Of a stretch of 64,000 bases of DNA, positions 37,231 to 47,744 are shown piece by piece. The position numbers and the translations under genes are program-made. Source of the DNA: Cephalopachus bancanus (taxonomy: Eukaryota; Chordata; Mammalia; Primates; Tarsiidae). The stretch lies in contig JAPVLO010000056.1 in NCBI GenBank assembly GCA_027257055.1, positions 2,232,001 through 2,296,000 of the forward strand, read 5' to 3'. The notes under the pieces were generated by a model, which was not told where the DNA came from, did no database searches, and saw nothing but the letters and a program-made list of their open reading frames with translations. Each line of letters opens with the position of its first letter. Within the stretch, counting starts at the first letter, position 1.

Positions 37231-37744
37231 TGATTGATTGCTATGTGCATTATATAACTGACTGTGACATAACGGTGACAACTTGGTCAGCCCTCCCACA
37301 GCTCAGGTTCTGACTTATCAATCCATTGGGTGACTGTTGGTCTGAGACTTAAAGGGTACAATGTCTCTAAGAGACCTCATTTAAACTATAAATAACCATG
37401 GGCTGATAATGTAAAGATACCTAAAATACGTAGAAGAATGGCACACACCTGTTGGTCCACTGTGTCAGTTTCTTAGTGACCCTCACTCCATTACTGATTC
37501 TTCCTGAGCACTGGTGAGGAGCAAGCCCCACCCAAAGGTGGGTGTTTCTGAAACAGAGGGCCAAGATAGAAAGAGTGGGAAGTAAGGATTACAAAGAGAA
37601 ACAACATCCATCATGATTTTGGTTGAAAATGCCTGTAACTTCAGGTCAGTTCAGCAAACAGTGATTAGGTACTCTGTGTATGTGTATGTATGCGCGTGTG
37701 TGTGTGTGATCTATATATACACACATACCATATGTATTTTTATA

Positions 37745-37945
37745 AACCAATGATCATCAAATCCATTATACAGGAGGGGCAATTAGGGCATTGTGGTGAA
37801 AAGACTTGCCCAAAGTCACAAAGCTGGTTAATGGTGGTATGAGGATTTCAAATCAGGTATGTTGGACTTTAGAGCTCCAATCTTCCTATGACTGTATGAA
37901 GCATATGCACCTACTATGTGCCAGCACTAGGAACACAACGATTAT
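37745..37945 (+). repeat. MIR SINE, sense
   Basis: 'atccattatacaggaggggc', 'gacttgcccaaagtcacaaa', 'gctggttaatggtggtatga'; a further L2-like 'cacctactatgtgccagcac' follows. Confidence 0.75.
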
Positions 37946-37967
37946 TTAAGTCATGCCCAACACTTTC

Positions 37968-38252
37968 TTTTTTTTTTTTTTGAGTTGGAGTCTCATTCTG
38001 TCACCCAGACTGTCACCTGCTTCCGGCCACTGCAGCCTCGACCTGCTGGGCTCTGGCAATCCTTCCGCCTCAGCCTTCCAAGTAGCTGGAACTACAGGCA
38101 TGTGTACCACACCTGGCTAATTTTTTTGATTTATTGTAGAGATGAGGTCTCGCCAAGTTGCCCAGGCAGGTCTTGAACCTGCAGGCTCAGGCAATCCACT
38201 CACCTCAGCCTCCCAAAGCATGGGATTACAGGCTGAGCCACTGAACCCCGCT
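37968..38252 (-). mobile_element. Alu, lineage-specific subfamily, antisense, clean 15-bp duplication
   Basis: 'gagttggagtctcattctg', 'ttttgatttattgtagagat', 'cttgaacctgcaggctcagg'. Identical 'atgcccaacactttc' at 37953-37967 and 38253-38267. A short deletion after 'cacccagactg' removes part of the right arm. Confidence 0.95.
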
Positions 38253-38377
38253 ATGCCCAACACTTTCAAGAAGTTCACAAAATATAAGGAGAACAGAAAG
38301 GAAACAGATATATCAGCCAGGAGGATATGGAGGGTCAGGAATTGTGAGAGAAGGCAATGTTACCAGGAACATTGTTT

Positions 38378-38652
38378 GTTTATAAGTTGGGGTCTCACTT
38401 TGTTACCCAGGCTGCAGTGAAGTGGCACAGTTACGGCTCACTGTAGCCTTGACCTCCTGGGTTCAGAGGATCCTTCTGCTTCAGCCTCCTGTGTAGCTGG
38501 ATTACAGGCACATCCCACCACCCTCGGCTGATTTTTTTTTTCATTTGTAGAGACAAGGCCTCACTATGTTGCCTAGGCTGGTCAAACTCCTAGACTCAAG
38601 CAATCCTCCTGCCTCAGTCTCCCAAAATGCTGGGATTATAGGTGTAAGCTAC
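38378..38652 (-). mobile_element. AluJ-like, antisense
   Basis: 'aagttggggtctcactttgt', 'ccttgacctcctgggttcag', 'agagacaaggcctcactatg', 'atgctgggattataggtgta'. Confidence 0.92.
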
Positions 38653-38659
38653 GTGAATG

Positions 38660-39579
38660 GACATTATTTAGAATTGCCTGTGTATGCTGATCACACATAG
38701 CCGACTGGCTTTTAGTAGGTTTCTGCATTGTTTTTAATATCCCTGCACACACCATGCTCCCTTGTTGCCTACACAAGGGGCAGAGGAAGCAGGCCCAGCT
38801 ATGTGGAGCTAGTCTGCCATTCACTGACTTACATATCTGGTGCACAGAGACTGTGAGCCAGGCATAGCCCGCCTTCCAGGAATTCACAGAAATCACAAGC
38901 AGGATGAGTGACAAACCGCCAAGTCAGTGGTCTTTTAGAGCGGATGGTGTGACCAGGCACTGTGGGAACAGAGGACAGGGCTACCCTGCACCAAGCTGTG
39001 AGTGAAGGCATCACAGAGAAGGAGACAATTGACAGCGGATGAAGCCTGAAGAATTTGCTCAGGTTCAAAATTAACTCTGGTTTTCACGGCAGCCAAATTC
39101 CAAGGCAGATTTCCCAAAGGATCACCCAGATTTGGCCAGAGCTGCTTTGCAGTGCTGAATGCCTTCTTTGAGAAAAGGTCTTTAATTTCTACTCTAATGA
39201 GGCAGACACTGACTCCCTCTCATTCCACCCCCTTAAATGCAAATACAAAGCTTCAGTATGAAGTGGGGAGCAGCAGGCAGGCATTAGCCCATCCCTTGTA
39301 AAGCCTCCGATTGAGACCAATTACTTAAACCAGCCCCACTTCATTTCTGGTCGAAAACCCACTGCTAATATCTGTTGGCTGCAGCCAGGGGCTGATGAAG
39401 CAATCAGGAGGAAAAACAGATATAATAGACATGTAATCTTACAAAGCGTGGAGAAGGGAAGGTGGAGAAGGCAGTAGACAGGAGATGCTTACTTCCTGTC
39501 CAGTCTGCAGACTTTGTGCCCCAGACTGTACTGAATATTTTGCAGACTTTTCCAGTGAAGGAGCGTAATATCATGACCT

Positions 39580-39580
<1 letters not shown>
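38660..39580. other. Unique intergenic block, no gene seen; 39100-39440 looks potentially constrained
   Basis: No repeats recognised over about 900 bp. The part at 39270-39420 has dense AT-core motifs next to each other ('gaccaattacttaaacc', 'cccactgctaatatctg', 'gcaatcagg') as in developmental or tissue enhancers, but this is only an impression. Confidence 0.35.

Positions 39581-39581
<1 letters not shown>

Positions 39582-39641
<60 letters not shown>
39582..39641. repeat. (AC)n microsatellite, about 30 units
   Basis: Uninterrupted AC run, among the longest in the window. Confidence 0.98.
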
Positions 39642-39646
<5 letters not shown>

Positions 39647-40194
39647 AAACACAGCCCCCAGAAAGACACCTCAAACAAACCCACAGAACAGCCTTGGCCA
39701 TCCCTGTTGACTGCCAGTCCGTAAGCTGCTCAGAGAAACTTCACATCTGCCATGGGCATCAGACTGGTCATGTCTAAGTTGTAGTTGATACTTTGAGTCG
39801 CCTCCAAAGTTTTAACCCTTGAGGTGCCATAATGGTCCTGGAACCTGTGGAGAGATGGAGAAGAGACCCCTCTACCATGTTGTCACCTGGGCCCTACAGC
39901 CAGAATCATTCTATTGACTTCTGCTAGTCACGTCTTCCCACCCTCAAAATCAGTCTAAGGCACCTGGATGTGGATTTCCCACATTTTATCCTCCTTCAAT
40001 AGTTTCTTTCTAGATCCTTCCTTTCTTCCACTTTTCCCCTTTCTTGATGCTTAAATGAAAGCTCCCGTGCATAGAAGAAAAATAGATTGTGAGAAGGGGG
40101 AACATTATTTAAATAAAGCAACAACAGCTGCTCAACATACCCAGTTGTGGATAGATCTCTCCATTTGGATAGGTGTTGAATCCTATCGTGTTTG

Positions 40195-40385
40195 ATGCAT
40201 ATTATTTTACCCATCTTATAGATGAGGAAACGAAAGCTAGGAGAACATATAACCGGTCAGTGGCACTTTCTGATCTAAAGCTGTGTTCTGTCCATGCCAG
40301 TTCTTCACCTCCATTTGCATTAAATCCTCAGAATTTAGATCTAGTATCCAGAGGGGGCAAGTGGAGGCCCAGCACAGGGAGAATG
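40195..40385 (+). repeat. MIR SINE, sense
   Basis: 'ttttacccatcttatagatg', 'aggaaacgaaagctaggaga', 'tctgatctaaagctgtgttc'. Confidence 0.75.
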
Positions 40386-40702
40386 TGGTACAGAGCTTCT
40401 AAAAGCTTCCCAGAGAGCACAGATCTGGTTGTCACCCTGCGGGAGCAGTCTGAGCTAACACAGGACATGCTCCATGTTGAGGCCATAACTCACAGACTGA
40501 TTCAGACAGCGAAAAGTGTTTCCCGAAGACAAGCAATGTGTTTGCAAAATGAATTGCCATCCCCCTGTCTATTCTGCATGGTATTTTATAACCATCTATC
40601 TTTGATAACAGAGTACTACAATTAAGGTGAAATCCATATATGCAAACCTAACACTTTTTTGGCATTTCTCATTTATCTTAGAACATTTGGGCTGATTGAG
40701 AC

Positions 40703-40744
40703 CATGCATGTGCTCACATCCCAGCACGTGTGAGCACATGCATG
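40703..40744. repeat. Perfect hairpin: 16-bp inverted repeat with 10-nt loop
   Basis: The left arm CATGCATGTGCTCACA (40703-40718) and right arm TGTGAGCACATGCATG (40729-40744) are exact reverse complements. The loop is TCCCAGCACG. A short CA-rich stretch follows. Confidence 0.95.
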
Positions 40745-40999
40745 CACACACTCACATGCACACACACAGTCATAGAGGCATGGGACGATCCTATTTGACC
40801 TAGCTTATCTCTTTTGGTTTCATACTATCATGATCTCTCCATTCACCTTGCTTTCTTTGTCCCCGGGAAATTATATTTATTTACTACTATGGCATAATAG
40901 ACAAAGAGTTAGACTTGAGCTAGAAGATTCAGGCCTTAGTCCTGATATACCTTTTAGCAGTTTTATGCCCAGACCTAAAAGATCTCAAGTTTTGCAGTC

Positions 41000-41175
41000 A
41001 GACAGATTATAAATCCACGACTCTGAGACTCACCAGCTGTGTGATAGCAGGTCAATTGCTTAACCACTCTGAATCTTATTATTGTCATCTTCAAAACTGC
41101 ATTCATATGACTGGCCTTGCAAGAGTCTTGTGAAGATTAAATAGAATGGAAGGTAGCAGGCCTGGGGCCTGAGAC
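41000..41175 (+). repeat. MIR SINE, sense
   Basis: 'actctgagactcaccagctg', 'aggtcaattgcttaaccact', 'tcttgtgaagattaaataga'. Confidence 0.8.
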
Positions 41176-41728
41176 TCTACACATCCTGGTTTCATTTTCC
41201 ACCTTATTCCCTATCTCTCTGACTCTCAAGATTCTCTTCAAGATAATGATACTAGTTCACAAGATTATTTTGAGGATTATTTTGAAATGAGAAAAATATA
41301 CCTGAAAGTATTATGAAATAGTAATCTACTTTTAATTGATTCATTTGCTTATCCACACCATCAATAAATATTTATTACTAAAGGTTTAGTGTTAAGGGAT
41401 ATGGGTGATTATAAAGAAGAATCAGACACAGAAGTTACACTAAAGAAATGTTTCTTCTCTAGATATCTCCCACTCCCCTAAAAAATATATGAGGCAAAAA
41501 TTAAAAGTTCTGCTGGTTTGTTTATGAGATTTAGATAACACAGAGATGCCTTGTAAATGGAGCTATCAGCCAGTGATCCATGATGGACTGATATTTGAGA
41601 AGATGCTTGGCAGAAGGGAAGAGATGGTGGATGAGGGTAGTCCAAGTAGAAGGTCCAGTGTGACTCCCCCTTAACCTTCATCATTAAGGAGGAGTGTAGG
41701 GAAAGTGAGGGGACACTTGACTATCCAA

Positions 41729-41957
41729 GGGGTTCCCAACATACAAACGAGTTTCATTCTGAGATCATGTTTGTTAAGTCTGATTTGTTTTAAGTCCCCA
41801 AAAGTGAACCTAGGTGTCCAACTAACACAATTGGGTATATACTATCTTATGTATTTAACAGGTTATACTGACATCTGGTAGAGAGAAATAATACATAAAA
41901 AGTGCAGGTGTGCATCATTAAAGTTTATAACTTGAAGGTTTGTATGTAGGGGACTTC
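41729..41957. mobile_element. Small inverted-repeat element, MITE-like, family not assigned
   Basis: The left end ggggttcccaacatacaaac and right end gtttgtatgtaggggacttc match as inverted repeats at 16 of 20 positions, with ATACAAAC perfect. The body (about 190 bp) is AT-rich, with 'aagtctgatttgttttaagt' just inside the left end. Size and structure fit a non-autonomous DNA transposon. Confidence 0.55.
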
Positions 41958-41959
41958 TG

Positions 41960-42440
41960 TACTCCAGAGGAAAATTAGAGGGTTGTGGGTGATAAGCCTA
42001 CAACGATGACTTGGGGCACATTTAAGGAGGAATTTGGACTTTTATAGACAATGGGGGAGCATCTGAAGCTTTCTGAACAGGAGTGATGTTGTCAGAACCA
42101 GTTTTCCTGAAGATGAATCCAGTGATGTGGAGGGATGTTTGGAGTGAGCCCCTAGTGGGGGCTCACTAGGAGTTGGTTTCACAAGTTTCAGAGAGATGAG
42201 GCTCTGGAATGGATCCAAGACAGTGAGGATGCAGGAGGGAAGCTTGGAGGGAAAATATTACAGAGGAATGTGTTAGAATTTAAGTGACCGTATCAGGGAA
42301 TGGGAGTGGGAGTGGGAGAATGATGAAGGTTTAGGAGGAGTCCTGAATGCTGCTGAGGTCTTGGGTAAGGAGAAAAGACATCAAAGAAATTTCAAGAAGG
42401 AGCTGGTTTAGGAAGCAAGACACTCTTGCCTGTATGTAAA
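41960..42440 (-). repeat. Probable L2 internal fragment, antisense
   Basis: 'ttctgaacaggagtgatgtt', 'gatgaggctctggaatggat', 'gaatgatgaaggtttagg' are L2-like in this orientation. Diverged. Confidence 0.45.
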
Positions 42441-42507
42441 AATAAGAAGAAAATTAATTCACCAGAATTTTGAGGTCGGGGGAAAGCAGACCAGTCTTTT
42501 TGTGGAA

Positions 42508-42720
42508 CAGTGTTTCTCAAACTAGATACTACTGGCATTTGGGGCCAGATGACTATTCATTGTGGGGGCTGTCCTGGGCACAGTAGGATGTGTGTAGCAG
42601 CATCCCTGGCCTCTACCCACTCAGTGCCAGTGGCACCACCCCCCAAGTTGTGATCATAAGTGTCACTGGACCTTGCCAAATACCCCCAAGGGGCAAAACC
42701 ACCCCCAGCTGAGAACACTG
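42508..42720 (-). mobile_element. MER5A (hAT-Charlie) DNA transposon, antisense, nearly complete
   Basis: Begins 'cagtgtttctcaaactagat', continues 'ggctgtcctgggcacagtag', 'gcatccctggcctctaccca', 'ttgtgatcataagtgtcact', and ends 'cccccagctgagaacactg'. Terminal CAGTGTTCTCA repeats are visible at both ends, flanked by near-identical 8-mers ttgtggaa and ttgtaggg. Confidence 0.92.
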
Positions 42721-42759
42721 TTGTAGGGGAGGTGTGCTCCCCATGAGAAAAGCTGTGAG

Positions 42760-44085
42760 AGTGGGGGGGGGGGCCCAAGCTACACTCCCAAGGGGCTTCT
42801 GTGGATCTGTGTCATGAACTTTGTGAATGGAAAAAGGGGGTGATTGGCAGAGAGAGGCAGGTTCCAGATGTGTCCCCCTCAGCTGGCCCAAGGGTGTTCA
42901 GATACAACACCCCTCAGGCCACCACATCTTCCATAAAGGCATTATGAAACATAAGTCATGCCTGTCATGGCTAGATTATTACAGAACAAGGCAAAAGAGC
43001 AGTTTCCAAGTGGATTAGAAGTAGGAAAGAACTGAGGCCAAGAGGCCCAGGAGTCAAAACAAAGAGAGCTAGGAGGAATAGAAACATGGAAATCAGAGGC
43101 TTGGGGGGCTTTCTGGGACCCAGAACTGGCATTCACTTCTGCCAAGTTGACCTACATCTCTGAGAAAATGGAGCCAATAACAAGTGGATGACTTTTAAAA
43201 ATCCATGCATTTAAATCAGATACACACTTGTTAAGCATATGTGCCATTCATTAAATCTTTCTCAACTTTGAGATTAATAATGACACCACTGGACAGTCCT
43301 GCTAATGAGAGAATCAAAACACCCTTAAGGATACGGAAGCAGCTGTACAACCCTGGCAAGTTAGTTAACTTCTCTGGGTCCAAAGTGCAAAGTGGAGTTA
43401 ATAATTTCTATCTCATAACCTTCTTATGAGGATTAATAAAATAAGACATATGAAATGCCTGCCACATAGTAGGTGTTCAGTTATTGTCTGTCAAACTATC
43501 TATTCATCTGCCCATCTCTATTTAATTTAAATTATGTCTAGAAGAATAAGAGATTGTATGCATGTATGACATCAACCTGGATGTGTGGCTGTTACTGATA
43601 TTATAATTTTAGAGACTGCTCCTGGAGATGTCTATTTAAAACATCTGGTCCCTCAAGACACAGATATGCTGGATCTTAATGATACTCAGTGTTTGCATGG
43701 AACATGGAAAATCTATTGAAGTACACATAATTTTCAGGCTCCACATGCTTGGCAATATATAGTAGAAACTTCATGCAACTGTTAGCATTTTCTACATTTT
43801 TCTGGTTGCTTTATGCTTGCCCTGATATAGCAGTATTAGCCTTATTTCAGACTTGCAAACATATTCACCTAACCTCAGAAGTTCCAAGAGCCATACAAAG
43901 AAACCAGGAATTCTGGAACTATATCTTGTTAATTTTTTCGGGTTTTTTTGTCTCCATTTGAAAATAAGATCTTTTTGCTAAGCTGGTGCTTAAATGTCTC
44001 CCTTGCCTTAGCCACATGGATATTATTTTTTTCCAAAGGTCTAAAGGGCAGTGGTCTTTGGTGTCTGGGCCACTTTTAGAGTGTT
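42760..44085. other. Intergenic upstream of C8A; one MIR, no gene seen
   Basis: A MIR covers about 43330-43495 ('ccctggcaagttagttaact', 'cataaccttcttatgaggat', 'gcctgccacatagtaggtgt'). The rest is unique and AT-rich. Confidence 0.6.
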
Positions 44086-44279
44086 TGATTAATCAATACC
44101 CTGGTTACTAAATAACCCCATTTGAAAGAGAATTGGGTAAGTTCTGTGTGAATCTGGGTGAGTTTCAAACATTAGATAGATCTTACATGTCCCTAGCCTG
44201 TAGACATCTTTTACTCCAATTCCCCAAATAGATAGTTTTAGTCCTTCAAGGTAATATAGCGTGGTGGCTTCTGGATGAG
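44086..44279 (+). promoter_or_regulatory. C8A: Candidate C8A proximal promoter and 5'UTR
   Basis: This repeat-free stretch lies just upstream of the C8A start codon. Its best motif is GGTTACTAAATAACC (44103-44117), which matches 12 of 14 defined positions of the HNF1 palindrome GGTTAATNATTAACC. HNF1-alpha is known to control terminal complement genes including C8A in liver. Next to it, TTTGATTAATCAAT (44084-44097) is another AT-rich palindromic candidate for a homeodomain or C/EBP-type factor. No convincing TATA box or CpG island is visible, and the transcription start cannot be placed from sequence alone. Confidence 0.55.
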
Positions 44280-44356
44280 ATGTTTGCTGTTGCTTTTCTC
44301 ATCTTGTCTTTGATGACTTGTCAGCCTGGGGTAACTGCACAGAAGAAGGTGAACCA
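44280..44356 (+). CDS. C8A: C8A exon 1 (coding part): signal peptide and start of propeptide of complement C8 alpha chain
   Basis: The 77 nt encode 25 codons plus two bases: MFAVAFLILSLMTCQPGV followed by TAQKKVN, matching the start of the complement C8 alpha chain. Residues 1-20 are a classic secretion signal (hydrophobic AVAFLILSLM core, small residues before the cut). The exon ends at ...AACCA followed by a strong donor GTAAGTG, leaving a phase-2 intron; the last two bases join the first base of exon 2 to make Gln26. As I recall the human protein, positions 5 (V to A), 7 (F to L) and 22 (E to K) differ, all conservative for a signal or propeptide. C8 alpha is a secreted liver protein. With C8 beta and C8 gamma it forms C8, which joins C5b-7 and starts membrane insertion of the membrane attack complex. 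The start has G at -3. An out-of-frame ATG sits 5 nt upstream at 44275. The transcription start and 5'UTR length are not visible directly. Confidence 0.96.
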
Positions 44357-44499
44357 GTAAGTGGGCCATATGTCTCTGCAAAATTTGTGCACAAGAATCA
44401 CCTGCTGGGGAAATAAGGCACTTTCACATTTGCAATGAGCTGTGTGAGAATGTAATATAACCTCTTTTTATGCTATTACTACTCCAGTGGAGGAGGGTG

Positions 44500-44715
44500 G
44501 GACAGTGAAAAACCATAAGCTTGAAGTCAGATAGATCCATTTGTAATAGAAGCTGGGTAATTCAGAGTAAATCACTTAATCACTTTGATCCTCAGTTTCC
44601 CTAGCTGTAAAATGAGAGTAATAAGGCCTCTTCTATAAGAGTGAATGCAGATAAAATAAGATCCTGGATATGAAATATACTCTGCTTATAGTAGGCATTT
44701 AGTAAATGATAGTTC
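44500..44715 (+). repeat. MIR SINE, near full length, in C8A intron 1
   Basis: 'gcttgaagtcagatagatcc', 'agagtaaatcacttaatcac', 'cctcagtttccctagctgta', 'tatagtaggcatttagtaaa'. Confidence 0.88.
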
Positions 44716-45539
44716 CCTTGAGTGATGTTGAACAGTTATCTTCTGCTTTCCTTATCTGTAAAAGAGAGTTTCATCCAAATACCTGTTTCATAGTTTTGGG
44801 GGAGGATAAAATTGAACAATGTATGCAAAATCATTTTGGGAAAGGCAAAGAACTACAAAGATGCTGGGTCATTTTACCTTTTGCTATGGGGTAATAGAGG
44901 GAGATGATATTTTAATATACACATTGTATTTTACCCATTCTTTCCTTGAAATTTCCAACCTAGCTTTATGTTTTTCATATTTTAATATCAAATATTTTGT
45001 GCTTAAGCAGTTCCTTATATTTCACCTTTGGGATAGGTTTAAAGCAGTCCTTGTGTCCCAGACACTGAAGATTTTAAATAGAGTTATTTTATTCAAATTA
45101 TTGTTCAATAACACAATCTTGAATCATTAGTGCTTTTATATGCTGGAGTGAGAGAGATTCCCTTTCAGTAACAGTTCACAAGGGGGAAAAGCATTTTTAT
45201 AATCAGTTAATTTGTAACTTGTATTTAAAGCAAATACAATTTTGAAAAATCAGAAAATTCATCTCTAATAATTAGAAGATAAAGGCAAGAGAACTGCAGT
45301 AAAGGAAATCTCTGCCAAGATATTCTTAATTATAAACGCTTATCATGTAATCCTTTTTGAAAATGAACAAAAGAGTCTTGATGTTTGATGAACTTATCAA
45401 ACAAGACAGACCAGTGAAGAGGCAAATTTCAAGTCAAGGCAAAAGAGAACCAATTAAATACTTAACAAAGTGCTGAACTAGGAAATCACAAGGTCTTTGT
45501 GCCTAATGCCAATGTGTCTGACAGTGGCTTTGAAAATGA

Positions 45540-45745
45540 AAACCTACATAGTGAAATTATTTGACTAGGTTCAAATCCGGCAATGATATTTACTAGTCAT
45601 GTGGTCTCAGGTGAGTTATTTAACTTTTCTGAACTTCATTTTTCTCACCTGTAAAATAAGAGGAATTAAATGCATGAAAAATACCTAGAACAATGCCAAA
45701 GACCTGGTAAGCATTTAATGAAAACTGTCACCAGTGATATTGCCA
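45540..45745 (+). repeat. MIR SINE, near full length, in C8A intron 1
   Basis: 'ctaggttcaaatccggcaat', 'caggtgagttatttaacttt', 'ctcacctgtaaaataagagg', 'gacctggtaagcatttaatg'. Confidence 0.88.
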
Positions 45746-46107
45746 TTGTTATTTTTTGGTGTTTTCATTCTTTTTTATGGTTGACAATAATTAGACAGAA
45801 CATGAATCTTTCAGATGAGTCAGGAATTTAAAACTTTTTGTTTTTGTTTTTGGCAAGAGCACTCTTTTTCCAAAAATAAATGAACTCTAACATTGAAATA
45901 TATATATTTAAAATTAAAATTTATTTTATAACCTCATGTTTAACATTTGTTTCAGAGAAAATTAAGTTGAGAAAAGCATTTTAAAACAGCAGTAATGGAA
46001 GGAAGTTATAATCTTCAGCCTCAAAAGTAATGGATTTATATTACATATTTTATACAAATAATAGCTTTTAGTATGTGTGTTGCTTAGAAGTTTTTAAAAA
46101 TTACAAT

Positions 46108-47322
46108 CCCTTGATACAAACAAATGGAAAAACAACCCATGCTCATGGATTAGAAGGCTCAATATCATCAAGATGTCCGTCCTATCCAAGACAATCTACA
46201 GATTAAATGCAATCCCTATCAAATTGCCAGCATCATTTTTCACGGGCCTAGAAAAGACAATACAGAAACTCACATGGAAGCAAAGAGAAAAAAAAAAAAA
46301 AGCCTGAATGGCTAAAGCAAGCCTCAGTAAAATGAACAACAGGTGCAAACAGGTGCAGGCATGGCTGCCAGGGGTGGGGGGGTGAGATGCTTCTACACTA
46401 TTGGTGGGATTATAAGCTAGTTTAACCTTTGTGGAAAGCAGTGTGGCAATTTCTCAAAGAACTTAAAATTGAGCTTCCATATGGTCCGGAAATTCCTCTT
46501 CTGGGAATGTACTCAGAGGACTATAAATCTCTCTACCAAAAATACATCTGCACAGGTATGTTCATTGCAACACAATTCACAATAGCAAAAACATAGAACC
46601 CATAAGTTGCTTATTTTTTTTTTTGAGTTGGAGTCTCACTCTGTTGCCCAGACTGCAGTGCGGTGGCACACTCCCAGCCATCTCAGCCTCAACCTGCTGG
46701 GCTCCAGAGATCCTTCTGCCTCAGCCTTCCAAGTAGCTGGAACTACAGGCTCATGCTACCATGCCCGGCTAATCTTTTTTTGATTTATTGTAGAGATGAT
46801 GTCTCTCCAAGTTGCCCAGGTGGGTCTCGAACCCTCAGGCTCAGGCAACCCACTCACTTTGGCCTACCAAAGCACTGGGATTACAGGCTGGGCCACTGAG
46901 CCCGGCCCCAGTTGCTTATTGAAAGTGGACTGGATAAAGAAAATGGGGTACATATACACAACGGAATATTATGCAGCCATAAAGAAGAACAAAATCATGG
47001 TCTTCGCAGCAGCATGGATGCAGCTGGAGACCATTATACTAAGTGAACTTTCACAAAAACAAAGTGAATACTGCATATTCTCACTCATAAGCGGACCCTG
47101 ATCACTGGTCACATGAACACAAGGGTGGGATCAGTAGATGCTGGGCATTGCTAAGGAAGGGAGGGAAGGAGAACAGAAGACAGGCATGTGGCAACGCAAT
47201 GAGTACCTATTCCACTATCAGGGTAAGAGAGGACTAGCTAGAAGCCCAAACTTCACCTGCATGCAGCTTACTTATGTAGTAAATCTTTACTTATACCCTA
47301 CAACTCTAATTTTTTTAAAAAA
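46108..47322 (+). mobile_element. L1 LINE 3' end, sense, internally deleted, carrying an Alu
   Basis: It starts in the last part of ORF2 ('caaatggaaaaacaacccat', 'tgctcatggattagaaggct', 'caatccctatcaaattgcca'), jumps at about 46325 to the later 'ctattggtgggattataagc', 'tggataaagaaaatggggta', 'atattatgcagccataaaga', 'ttctcactcataagcggac', and ends in the 3'UTR ('tatgtagtaaatctttactt'). ORF2 is broken by stops, the deletion and the Alu. Similar AT-rich 17-mers at 46091 and 47311 may be its target duplication. Confidence 0.92.
46616..46909 (-). mobile_element. Alu, lineage-specific subfamily, antisense, inside the L1
   Basis: 'gagttggagtctcactctg', 'tgatttattgtagagatgat', 'ctcgaaccctcaggctcagg'. 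Duplication 'agttgcttatt' at 46605-46615 and 46910-46920 within L1 sequence. Confidence 0.95.
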
Positions 47323-47583
47323 TTGCAATTCTTTTAATATACTGAGATTTGTTTTATGCCTAAGAATATAGCCTACTTAGTGAATACTCCTTGTGTGCTC
47401 AAACATGTATTCTTCTGTTGTTCATGTAGTTTTGAGTCAATTAAGTTAAGCTGGTTATTAATGTTCCTCATCTTATTCTATGGATCAATTAGAGAGGAAT
47501 GTTGTAGGTTCCAAATATATTTGTGGACTTGCCTATTTTTTCCATTCAGTTCTATCAGTTTTTGCCCTATGTATTTTGAAGCT

Positions 47584-47589
47584 CTGTTG

Positions 47590-47636
<47 letters not shown>
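47584..47636. repeat. (CA)n microsatellite, about 26 units
   Basis: Dinucleotide run expanded within the antisense L1, where the element has a short CA-rich stretch. Confidence 0.97.
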
Positions 47637-47637
<1 letters not shown>

Positions 47638-47744
47638 TTAGGATTGTTCTGTCTTTTTGATGATTTGTCCCCTTATTAGTATCAAAGGCTTCCATTATCC
47701 CTGGCAATTGTCTGTTCTACAGTCTATTTTGTGCATTATTAACA

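Noticed and set aside
37670..37730. Possible Z-DNA or hairpin at TG/TA-rich stretch
   Set aside because: Short, interrupted (TG)n/(TA)n microsatellite with no clear structure beyond low complexity.
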